A stretch of 14,689 nt of DNA, taken from the NCBI GenBank assembly GCA_021203425.1, contig JAJQBF010000125.1:1-14689 (forward strand). The letters are read 5' to 3'. This DNA is from Clostridiales bacterium (GTDB taxonomy: Bacteria; Bacillota; Clostridia; Lachnospirales; CAG-274). A program made the translations under genes and the position numbers. The notes beneath the pieces are model-generated. The model was not told where the DNA came from. It did not search any database and was given only the letters and a program-made list of their open reading frames with translations. The first letter of the stretch is position 1; each line of letters opens with the position of its first letter. Positions 1 through 8,200 of the stretch are shown here, piece after piece.

Positions 1-98
1 TCAAAAGTCAATAGACTTTGCGTGAACGGTACTTATTCTTCCCGAACGGTAATTTTTAAACCAAAATAATAACCGCCTGCTGCGGCAAATATAAAATA

Positions 99-151
99 AA
101 AATACCCTCTTGACTTTGAGAATTAAACCTGAAGTCTAAGAGGGTTATTTT
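99..151. terminator. Imperfect inverted repeat, probable terminator
   Basis: Arms at 99-116 and 132-151 pair almost completely (AAAATA, CCCTCTT and GACTT segments against their complements) with one single-base bulge on the right arm at each of 137 and 145; the loop is 117-131. The minus-strand exit is U-rich (TATTTTTATTTTAT over 91-104) and the plus-strand exit reads TTATTTT, so it could stop transcription from either side. It lies beyond the tRNA terminator and may serve a gene left of the window. No gene is visible in positions 1-210. Confidence 0.55.
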
Positions 152-210
152 AAAGAGGCATTGAAAACCGGAAGAGCTTTTTATTTTCAAAAAAGTTATA
201 TTTCAAAACA

Positions 211-236
211 AAAAAAGAGAACTTATAAGTCCTCTC
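211..236 (-). terminator. Rho-independent terminator of the tRNA operon
   Basis: On the minus strand, 15 nt past the last tRNA, the sequence GAGAGGACTT is followed by AAGTTCTCTT, giving a stem of seven or more pairs (one G-U) around a short A/T loop. Seven T residues follow. This is a classical intrinsic terminator in the correct place and orientation to end the three-tRNA transcript. Confidence 0.75.
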
Positions 237-251
237 AAACATTAGATTTAG

Positions 252-323
252 CTAGGCTAGCAGGATTCGAACCTGCGAATGACGGAATCAGAATCCGTTG
301 CCTTACCGCTTGGCGATAGCCCA
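252..323 (-). tRNA. tRNA-Gln (CUG)
   Basis: A 72-nt cloverleaf reads on the minus strand from 323. The acceptor stem TGGGCTA pairs with TAGCCTA (U1-A72, one G2-U71 wobble). The D arm is GCC...GGC, the anticodon stem ACGGA/TCCGT encloses loop TTCTGAT with anticodon CTG, and the T arm GCAGG/CCTGC has loop TTCGAAT. The discriminator is G and no CCA is encoded, so the 3' end must be added by nucleotidyltransferase. It reads CAG codons. It is the last tRNA of the operon and closely resembles its upstream Gln neighbour, which suggests local duplication and divergence. Confidence 0.96.
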
Positions 324-350
324 ATATTATAATGTTTTTTCAAAAATACG

Positions 351-422
351 CAGGGCTAGCAGGATTCGAACCTGCGAATGTAGGAATCAAAATCCTATGC
401 CTTACCACTTGGCGATAGCCCT
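351..422 (-). tRNA. tRNA-Gln (UUG)
   Basis: A 72-nt cloverleaf reads on the minus strand from 422. The acceptor AGGGCTA pairs perfectly with TAGCCCT, the anticodon stem TAGGA/TCCTA encloses loop TTTTGAT with anticodon TTG, and the T arm GCAGG/CCTGC has loop TTCGAAT. The discriminator is G and no CCA is encoded. It would read CAA and, by wobble, CAG. The first pair is A1-U72, whereas the neighbouring tRNA-Gln(CUG) keeps the U1-A72 usual for bacterial tRNA-Gln. It lies 27 nt upstream of the CUG gene and 12 nt downstream of tRNA-Gly. Confidence 0.96.
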
Positions 423-434
423 ATTTTGAAAAAG

Positions 435-506
435 AGCGCGAAACGGGATTCGAACCCGCGGCCCTCGCCTTGGCAAGGCGATGCTCTACCACTGAGCCAT
501 TCGCGC
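435..506 (-). tRNA. tRNA-Gly (GCC)
   Basis: A 72-nt cloverleaf reads on the minus strand from 506. The acceptor GCGCGAA pairs with TTCGCGC, the D stem is GCTC/GAGC, the anticodon stem TCGCC/GGCGA encloses loop TTGCCAA with anticodon GCC, and the T arm GCGGG/CCCGT (one G-U) has loop TTCGAAT. The discriminator is T and no CCA is encoded. It reads GGC and GGU. It is the first tRNA of the operon, about 48 nt after the predicted transcription start. Confidence 0.96.
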
Positions 507-560
507 AAATTCAAGCTTTAAAAGCTTAAAACCGATATCGTTCTCTCAAGAACAATATCA

Positions 561-589
561 ATCTTACCACATTTTTTTTGTTGTGTCAA
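561..589 (-). promoter_or_regulatory. Promoter of the tRNA operon
   Basis: The minus strand carries a perfect -35 TTGACA (589-584), a 17-bp spacer and a -10 TAAGAT (566-561), the form expected for the housekeeping sigma factor. The predicted start is near 554, ahead of tRNA-Gly. No other promoter is visible between the tRNAs, so the three are probably one processed transcript ending at the 211-236 hairpin. Confidence 0.8.
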
Positions 590-803
590 GAAAAATTTTC
601 ATTTTCCGTAAAACTTTTTTTTACATCTTTTTTTTGCAGCCTGATTTCATACAGCAAGGTCGGCGCTGCAGTCCCTTTGAGGATTATCAGGGCTTAACAG
701 CTGTGGTTTTATTAATATTGCTTAAATCATAAGGAATTTATTTTGTCATTTTATAGGTTTTAACAAAAAGTGTAAAAACCTGAGAACAAACTAAAAAAAT
801 CCC
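590..803. other. Gene-free spacer between divergent promoters
   Basis: This AT-rich stretch separates the tRNA promoter from the rpoB promoter. It has long T-runs (611-635) and a 6-bp inverted repeat TGCAGC/GCTGCA (635-640, 665-670) with no U-tract. I see no credible reading frame, RNA gene or terminator in it. It is the place where rplJ-rplL would normally sit in a Firmicute rpoBC locus, but no trace of them is visible. Confidence 0.5.
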
Positions 804-833
804 TTGACAAAAGGGGCAGAAAGGCTGTATAAT
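804..833 (+). promoter_or_regulatory. Promoter of the rpoBC operon
   Basis: A perfect -35 TTGACA (804-809) and a perfect -10 TATAAT (828-833) are separated by 18 bp. The predicted start is about 840, leaving an untranslated leader of roughly 460 nt before the rpoB ATG. It is the only consensus-quality promoter I can see on the plus strand before rpoB; a weak alternative (TTGCAC 1051-1056, TTTATA 1075-1080) is much poorer. Confidence 0.8.
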
Positions 834-840
834 AACTAAT

Positions 841-1301
841 TGAATCCCTATTGATTATTACGCAAGGGGTAATATCGATATTTGATGTGTTTACTGGTTT
901 TGCTTATCCTTTAAATACACTATGTCATAAATTCAAACCAAATGCAATAGGAAATCTCAGAATATTATTTTTTTAATCTGCAGCGATTCCGCTGTGCGGC
1001 AGGCTCTTTGTGCGTTAATCAGCCGGACTGCCGCTTTAAATAATAAAAAATTGCACAAGATTTCCCATATAAAATTTATAACAAAGGAAAAAGAAAGTCT
1101 ATGGCATATATTGATAAAACTTCCGCTTTTTTACTATATATGGTTATGTGATGCCGAGTCCCGATATTAAAAAAAGATAAGAGGATTTCGGTGTATTTGT
1201 ATGCTTGGAATACATTGGAAACAATTATTAATCTGCCGGCGGTTAAGATATCGTGAGCCGTTTAATAAGCTGTTCCCCAATAATATAAGGAGTGAAGGTG
1301 T
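841..1301 (+). promoter_or_regulatory. Long structured 5' leader of rpoB
   Basis: Directly after the predicted start, CCTATTG (847-853) can pair with CAATAGG (945-951), closing a domain of about 115 nt. Inside are a hairpin GAT-ATTAC / GTAAT-ATC (853-876, one bulged T) and a pairing of GGTTTTG with CAAACC (about 897-902 with 934-939). Further on are two adjacent hairpins, CAGCG/CGCTG (981-994) and GCGGCAG/CTGCCGC (996-1034); neither is followed by a solid U-tract. Weak tiny reading frames exist (1101-1151, 1151-1180, 1191-1256). The rpoB ribosome binding site AAGGAG is at 1287-1292. I do not recognise a known riboswitch or ribosomal protein leader, so regulation at this leader is inference from structure and length only. 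Confidence 0.45.
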
Positions 1302-4300
1302 ATGGAAAAAAACAGAATGAAGCCTGTGAAACTCGGTCACGTTCAGAGAGTAAGCTATGAAACCGTTCAGGAAGTTCTTGCTATGCCCAATTTTTTGGCG
1401 CTGCAAAAGAACAGCTATGAATGGTTTAAAACCGATGGATTAAAGGAAGTATTTGAAGACATATCTCCTATGAGCGACTACAACGGAGATCTTATACTCG
1501 AATTTTTGGATTTCTCCCTTGACAGGCCTCCTAAGTATTCAATCATGCAGTGTAAAGAGCGTGATACAACCTACGCTGCTCCATTATATGTTAAGGTAAG
1601 GCTCAGAAACAAGGAGCTTGACGAAATTAAGGAACAGGAAATTTTTATGGGTGACTTCCCTCTTATGACAGACACAGGTACATTTGTCATAAACGGAGCG
1701 GAAAGAGTTATAGTCAGCCAGCTTGTCCGTTCCCCCGGTATATACTTTGCAACGGAAAAGGACAAAACCGGCAAGAACCTCCTTACATCACAGGTTATAC
1801 CCAACAGAGGCGCATGGCTTGAATATGAAACAGACTCAAATGATGTTTTTAATGTAAGAGTTGACAGAATGAGAAAACTGCCCGTTACCATACTTGTAAG
1901 AGCCTTAAGCCCCGACAAAAGAGGTACCGACGAAGAAATTTTAGACCTTTTCGGAGATGAGCCTAAAATTACGGCAACTCTCGAAAAAGACAGCATTGTC
2001 GCCGACAACGACCACAATGAATATGAAAAATCTCTTATAGAGCTTTACAAAAAAATAAGACCCGGCGACCCGCCCACAGTTGAATCTTCGGAAACTCTTA
2101 TAAGAAATATGTTTTACGATCCCAAAAAATATGATTTGGCAAAGGTCGGAAGATATAAATATAACAAAAAGCTCCTGCTTAAAAACAGAATAATCGGCTA
2201 TAAGCTTGCCGAAGACGCTGTTGACCCTCTTACAGGTGAAATTATATGCGGAGTCGGAACAAAGCTTACAAGAGAGCTTTGCGACACAATTCAAAACACA
2301 GGTATTGCGGCTGTATATATAATTAAGGAAGACGGAGAAAAATGCAAAATTCTCACAAACAAACAGGTTGCTTTAAACCCCTTTATCGAAAGCTACGGTC
2401 TTAAAGCCGAAAATTTCGGAATAAAAGAAGACAGTCTCGTTTATTTCCCCGTTCTTAAGGAAATCCTTGAAAACTGCGAGGATACCGATTCCTTAAGAGT
2501 AGGTATCAGAACAAACTTAAGCGAGCTTAACCCCAAGCATATTACCTATGATGATATTATGGCTTCAATCAACTATTGTATTCATCTTGACTACGGCATA
2601 GGCAACAACGATGACATCGACCACCTGGGCAACAGACGTATTCGTGCCGTAGGCGAGCTTTTACAGAACCAGTTCAGAATAGGTATTTCAAGAATGGAAA
2701 GAGTTGTCAGAGAGAGAATGTCCACCCAGGATAAGGACTCTATTACTCCTCGGGCGCTCATAAATATAAAACCCGTAACTGCCGCAATTAAGGAGTTCTT
2801 CGGAAGCTCCCAGCTTTCACAGTTTATGGATCAGAACAACCCTTTAGGCGAGCTTACTCACAAGAGACGTCTTTCCGCCTTAGGTCCCGGCGGTCTTTCA
2901 AGAGAAAGAGCCGGTTTCGAGGTTCGTGACGTTCATACATCTCACTACGGCAGAATGTGCCCCATCGAGACACCTGAAGGTCCTAACATCGGTCTTATAA
3001 ACTCACTTGCGGTTTATGCAAGAATAAACGAATACGGCTTTATAGAAGCCCCCTACAGAATCGTTGTTAAGGGAGAAGACGGAAAGTCAATTGTTACCGA
3101 TGAGGTAAGATATATTACGGCAGACGAAGAGGAAGGCTACGTTATTGCCCAGGCAAACGAGCCTCTTGACAAAGAAAACCGCTTCGTTCACAACAAGGTA
3201 ACGGCAAGACTTGGTGTAGACAACGTTGAAATAGCTCAGGACAGAGTAGAACTTATGGACGTATCTCCCAAGATGCTTGTTTCCATAGCTACCGCCCTTA
3301 TCCCCTTCCTTGAAAACGACGACGTAACAAGAGCCTTAATGGGTTCAAATATGCAGCGTCAGGCTGTTCCCCTTTTAACAACTGACAGCCCTATCGTAGG
3401 AACGGGTATGGAATATAAAACCGCCAAAGACTCAGGCGTTGTTGTTGTGGCAAGAAACAGCGGCTATGTAGATACGGTTGACGCTTCAGAAATAGTTATA
3501 ATAACAGACAAGGGCGAAAAAGACAGATATCCCCTTATTAAATTTACACGTTCAAACCAGTCCACCTGTATAAATCAAAAGCCCATTGTAAACAAGGGCG
3601 ACAGAGTGGAAGAAGGCGACATCATAGCAGACGGTCCCTCTACAAAAGACGGGGAGCTTGCTTTGGGAAAGAACCCACTTATAGGCTTTATGACCTGGGA
3701 AGGCTATAACTATGAGGACGCCGTTCTCCTTTCGGAGAAATTGGTTGCTGAAGATGTTTACACCTCTGTTCATATTGAAGAACATGAGTGTGAAGCAAGA
3801 GACACAAAATTAGGCGCAGAGGAAATAACAAACGATATTCCCAACGTAGGTGAAGACGCACTTCGTGACCTTAACGAAAACGGAATCATAAGAATCGGCA
3901 CCGAAGTAAACGCAAACGATATATTAGTCGGCAAGGTAACCCCCAAGGGTGAAACAGAGCTTACAGCCGAAGAAAGACTTTTAAGAGCTATTTTCGGTGA
4001 AAAGGCAAGAGAAGTAAGGGATACCTCCTTAAGACTTCCCCATGGCGAAAGCGGAACCGTTGTTGACGTTAAAATATTTACAAGAGAAAACTGTGACGAA
4101 TTAGGCCCCGGCGTAAACAAACTTGTAAGAGTTTACATTGCCCAGAAGAGAAAAATCTCAGTAGGCGACAAGATGGCCGGTCGTCACGGAAACAAGGGTG
4201 TTGTTTCAAGAATTCTTCCCGTAGAGGATATGCCTTTCCTTCCCAACGGAAGACCCCTTGACATAGTTCTTAACCCCCTCGGTGTTCCCTCACGTATGAA

Positions 4301-5222
4301 CATCGGACAGGTTCTTGAAATCCACTTGGGTCTTACGGCAAATGTTTTGGGCTTTAAGGTAGCAACCCCCGTATTCGACGGCGCAAGAGAACAGGATATT
4401 ATGGATACTCTTCAGCTTGCAAACGATTTTGCAAACTCCGAATGGGAAGATTTCGAGGCAAAGTGGAAGGGCAAAATAAATGACGATATTTATGAATATC
4501 TTGAAAATAACAAAGACCACAGAGCAGAGTGGAGAGGTGTGCCCATAAACCATACAGGCCGTGTTCAGCTGCGTGACGGACGTACCGGCGAACCCTTTGA
4601 CAACACTACCACAATAGGCTTTATGCACTACTTAAAGCTCCACCACCTTGTAGAGGATAAAATCCACGCACGTTCTACAGGTCCCTACTCACTTGTAACT
4701 CAGCAGCCTTTGGGCGGAAAAGCCCAGTTCGGCGGTCAGAGATTCGGCGAGATGGAGGTTTGGGCTCTTGAGGCCTACGGTGCATCTTATACACTGCAGG
4801 AAATTTTGACGGTTAAGTCTGACGATATCGTGGGAAGAGTTAAAACCTACGAGGCAATCGTTAAAGGTCAAAATATACCGGAACCGGGAATTCCCGAGTC
4901 ATTTAAGGTTCTTCTTAAAGAACTTCAGGCTCTTTGCCTTGACATAAGAATTCTCAATGAAAACAACGAAGAAATCGATATCAAAGAATCTATTGATGAT
5001 GTTGATGAATTAACCGTTAATATGGAAGGTACTGAGGATCATGTTATTTCCAAGGGTCCGGCTCCCGTTCCCGATGACTCTGTTATCGAAAGCGAAGAAA
5101 AGGACGTTATACAAGATGTCTTAAGCGCTCTCAGCTTAAGCGATGACTTGGACGATATTGAAGACGATGATGATGAGTTAAGCGGTATTGACAAAGAACT
5201 GATGGATTCTGAAAAGATTTAG
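1302..5222 (+). CDS. rpoB: DNA-directed RNA polymerase subunit beta
   Basis: RpoB forms one pincer and part of the catalytic centre of RNA polymerase, with RpoC, alpha and sigma. The 1306-residue product is full length, with a long acidic tail. The rifampicin pocket is at about 501-530 (SSQLSQFMDQNNP, then HKRRLSALGPGG), with D510, H520 and S525 at the positions of E. coli D516, H526 and S531, so a rifampicin-sensitive enzyme is predicted. Conserved core motifs include MTWEGYNYEDA (797-807), GDKMAGRHGNKG (955-966) and the C-terminal GGKAQFGGQRFGEMEVWALEAYGA region that packs on RpoC (the E. coli-type clamp anchor). AAGGAG lies 9 nt before the chosen ATG. Odd: the TAG stop is followed in frame by 17 acidic codons and a TAA, so the annotated end may be a nonsense truncation. 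The gene is co-transcribed with rpoC. No rplL precedes it, unlike the usual Firmicute order. Confidence 0.98.
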   Translation: MEKNRMKPVKLGHVQRVSYETVQEVLAMPNFLALQKNSYEWFKTDGLKEVFEDISPMSDYNGDLILEFLDFSLDRPPKYSIMQCKERDTTYAAPLYVKVRLRNKELDEIKEQEIFMGDFPLMTDTGTFVINGAERVIVSQLVRSPGIYFATEKDKTGKNLLTSQVIPNRGAWLEYETDSNDVFNVRVDRMRKLPVTILVRALSPDKRGTDEEILDLFGDEPKITATLEKDSIVADNDHNEYEKSLIELYKKIRPGDPPTVESSETLIRNMFYDPKKYDLAKVGRYKYNKKLLLKNRIIGYKLAEDAVDPLTGEIICGVGTKLTRELCDTIQNTGIAAVYIIKEDGEKCKILTNKQVALNPFIESYGLKAENFGIKEDSLVYFPVLKEILENCEDTDSLRVGIRTNLSELNPKHITYDDIMASINYCIHLDYGIGNNDDIDHLGNRRIRAVGELLQNQFRIGISRMERVVRERMSTQDKDSITPRALINIKPVTAAIKEFFGSSQLSQFMDQNNPLGELTHKRRLSALGPGGLSRERAGFEVRDVHTSHYGRMCPIETPEGPNIGLINSLAVYARINEYGFIEAPYRIVVKGEDGKSIVTDEVRYITADEEEGYVIAQANEPLDKENRFVHNKVTARLGVDNVEIAQDRVELMDVSPKMLVSIATALIPFLENDDVTRALMGSNMQRQAVPLLTTDSPIVGTGMEYKTAKDSGVVVVARNSGYVDTVDASEIVIITDKGEKDRYPLIKFTRSNQSTCINQKPIVNKGDRVEEGDIIADGPSTKDGELALGKNPLIGFMTWEGYNYEDAVLLSEKLVAEDVYTSVHIEEHECEARDTKLGAEEITNDIPNVGEDALRDLNENGIIRIGTEVNANDILVGKVTPKGETELTAEERLLRAIFGEKAREVRDTSLRLPHGESGTVVDVKIFTRENCDELGPGVNKLVRVYIAQKRKISVGDKMAGRHGNKGVVSRILPVEDMPFLPNGRPLDIVLNPLGVPSRMNIGQVLEIHLGLTANVLGFKVATPVFDGAREQDIMDTLQLANDFANSEWEDFEAKWKGKINDDIYEYLENNKDHRAEWRGVPINHTGRVQLRDGRTGEPFDNTTTIGFMHYLKLHHLVEDKIHARSTGPYSLVTQQPLGGKAQFGGQRFGEMEVWALEAYGASYTLQEILTVKSDDIVGRVKTYEAIVKGQNIPEPGIPESFKVLLKELQALCLDIRILNENNEEIDIKESIDDVDELTVNMEGTEDHVISKGPAPVPDDSVIESEEKDVIQDVLSALSLSDDLDDIEDDDDELSGIDKELMDSEKI

Positions 5223-5276
5223 CTTGACGACGATATCTATTCGGACGAAGACGAAAAAGTAGAAATCGATGATTAA
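5223..5276 (+). other. In-frame coding-like tail after the rpoB TAG
   Basis: Reading on in the rpoB frame past the TAG at 5220-5222 gives 17 codons, LDDDIYSDEDEKVEIDD, then TAA. Ten of the 17 residues are Asp or Glu, continuing the acidic character of the RpoB C-terminus before the stop (DDLDDIEDDDDELSG...). With this TAA the gap to the rpoC ATG is 19 bp, typical of an operon and just holding the AGGGGGAGG site; with the TAG it is 73 bp. The segment is most simply the former C-terminus of RpoB cut off by a point change, a base error, or a tail reached by readthrough. Confidence 0.6.
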
Positions 5277-5295
5277 AGAAAGGGGGAGGCAGTAA

Positions 5296-8200
5296 ATGTC
5301 TGCTAATAAGGATTCAGATCAGTTAGTTTTTGATTCAATTAAAATAGGACTTGCATCTCCTGAAACAATTAGAAAATGGTCTTACGGCGAGGTTTTAAAG
5401 CCCGAAACCATTAACTACAGGACTTTAAAGCCCGAGGTAGACGGTCTTTTCTGCGAAAAGATTTTCGGTCCCACTAAAGACTGGGAGTGTCACTGCGGAA
5501 AATATAAGCGTATCCGTTATAAAGGAACAGTCTGCGACCGATGCGGCGTTGAAGTAACAAAGTCAAAAGTAAGACGTGAAAGAATGGGGCATATCGAGCT
5601 TGCAGCCCCTGTTTCACACATTTGGTATTTTAAGGGAATCCCCAGCAGAATGGGTATTTTACTGGGAATAAGCCCTAAAAAGCTTGAAGAGGTTCTCTAC
5701 TTTGCCGCTTATATCGTTCTCGACCCGGGCAAAACCGTTCTTGAATATAAAGAAATTTTAAGAGAATCCCAATACAGAGATGCCTGTGAAAAATACGGCG
5801 AAGGCTCTTTCAGAGTAGGTATGGGTGCAGAGGCCGTTAAGGAACTCTTAGCGGCAATTGACCTTGACAAAGAAGCCTCCGACTATAAGAAGGAACTTAA
5901 AAACAGCAGCAAGTCTTCTTCAAAACAGAAAAAAGTAAGAATTATAAAGAAATTAGAGGTTATCGAGTCTTTCAGAACATCGGGAAACAAGCCCGAGTGG
6001 ATGATTCTTGATGTAATTCCCGTTATACCTCCCGATCTCCGCCCTATGGTTCAGCTTGACGGCGGCAGATTTGCAACATCTGACTTAAACGATCTTTACA
6101 GACGTGTTATAAACAGGAACAACCGTCTTAAGAGACTTTTGGAACTTCAGGCTCCCGATATAATCGTCAGAAACGAAAAAAGAATGTTACAGGAGGCTGT
6201 TGATGCCCTTATCGACAACGGCAGAAGAGGAAAAGCCGTTACCGGCCCCGGCAACAGAGACTTAAAGAGCCTTTCCGACCTGTTAAAGGGAAAGCAGGGT
6301 CGTTTCCGTCAGAACCTCTTGGGCAAGAGAGTTGACTACTCAGGCCGTTCCGTTATCGTAGCAGGTCCCACGCTTAAGATTTACCAGTGCGGTCTTCCTA
6401 AGGAAATGGCTATTGAGCTTTTCAAGCCTTTCGTTATGAAAAAGCTTGTCGAAATGGAGCTTGCCCACAACATTAAATCAGCAAAAAGAATGGTTGAAAG
6501 ATTACAGCCCGAAGTTTGGGACGTTTTGGAAAACGTAATCAAGGAACACCCTGTTATGCTTAACCGTGCCCCTACCCTTCACAGACTGGGTATTCAGGCC
6601 TTCGAGCCTGTCTTAGTAGAAGGCAAGGCTTTAAAACTTCACCCCCTTGTATGTACAGCCTATAATGCCGATTTCGACGGTGACCAGATGGCTATACACG
6701 TTCCTCTTTCCGTTGAGGCTCAGGCAGAGTGCAGATTTCTTCTGCTTTCACCTAACAACCTTCTTAAGCCCTCCGACGGTGAACCCGTTACCGTTCCCAC
6801 CCAGGATATGGTTTTGGGTATTTACTACCTTACTCTTAAGAGAGGGGAAAAGAGAGACGAATACGGAAATCTTATTCATGTTTTCAAAGACGAAAACGAG
6901 GCAAGGCTTGCTTATGACAACAATGTAATTACTCTTCACGAGGCGATTAAGGTCAGAAGAACCCTTAACATAAACGGCGAAGAAAAATCAAAAATTGTCG
7001 AAACAACAGCAGGACGTATTATATTTAACGAAATTATGCCTCAGGATATAGGCTTTGTAGACAGAAGTAAGGAGGAAAACCTCTTCGAGTATGAAATCGA
7101 CTTCTTAACAGGCAAAAAGGAACTGGGAAAGATTATCAACCGCTGTATCAACAAACACCCTGCTACGGAAACAGCCGTTGTCCTTGACAACATTAAGGCT
7201 TTAGGCTTTAAGTTCTCCACAAGAGCCGCCCTTACCGTTTCCGTTTCCGATATGAAAATTCCCGAATCCAAGGAAACCTATCTTGCCGAAGGCGACAAAG
7301 AGGTTGAAAAAATAATAAAGATGTTCAGAAGGGGTCTTATGACTGACGAAGAACGTCACGCAAAGGTTATTGAAGTTTGGGAAGAGGCCGACAAGAAGAT
7401 TACAGACGCCCTCCTTGACAACTTAGGTCAGTATAATGACATATATATGATGGCTCACTCAGGCGCCAGAGGTTCAAACAGACAGATTAAACAGCTTGCC
7501 GGAATGCGTGGTCTTATGGCTTCGCCTGCCGGAGACACAATCGAGCTTCCTATTAAGGCTAACTTCCGTGAAGGACTTTCCGTTCAGGAATACTTCATTT
7601 CAGCTCACGGCGCAAGAAAGGGTCTTTCAGACACAGCTCTGAGAACAGCCGACTCCGGTTATCTTACAAGACGTCTTGTTGACGTATCTCAGGAAATGAT
7701 AATAAGAGACTACGACTGTGCAGAAGGTCTTGACGAAGTTCCGGGAATGTGGGTTTCCGCCTTTATGGACGGCAGAGAAACAATCGAACCTCTTACAGAC
7801 AGAATCAGAGGTCGTTTCTCGGTATATGATATTTACCACCCCGAAACAGGCGAACTGCTTGTTAAGGCTGGCACAATGATTTCACCTGATCAGGCAGAGG
7901 CTGTTGTCAAAGCCGGAATTAAAAAGGTATATATAAGAACAATTCTTTCCTGTCACTGTAAGAACGGAATCTGTTCAAAGTGTTACGGAGCAAATATGGC
8001 CTCCGGCAGACTTGTAAGAATAGGTGAATCCGTAGGTACAATCGCCGCACAGTCAATCGGCGAGCCGGGTACTCAGCTTACTATGAGAACTTTCCACACC
8101 GGCGGCGTTTCCGGAAACGACCTTACACAAGGTCTTCCCAGAGTTGAAGAGCTTTTCGAAGCAAGAAAGCCCAAGGGTGTTGCCATAATTGCAGAAAGAG

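Noticed and set aside
24..51. GAACGGTA repeated at 24-31 and 44-51.
   Set aside because: Only two 8-bp copies, with no gene or promoter beside them; too short to interpret.
635..670. TGCAGC/GCTGCA inverted repeat upstream of the rpoB promoter as a terminator.
   Set aside because: Only 6 bp with a 24-nt loop and no U-tract on the exit side of either strand.
1571..4871. Several antisense reading frames of 60-148 codons inside rpoB, and similar ones in rpoC and clpC.
   Set aside because: They lie wholly opposite conserved coding sequence, lack family features and reflect codon bias of the real genes.
5220..5222. TAG reassigned to an amino acid in this organism.
   Set aside because: The methyltransferase also ends in TAG at a natural family C-terminus, and no tRNA with anticodon CUA is in view, so a global code change is not supported.
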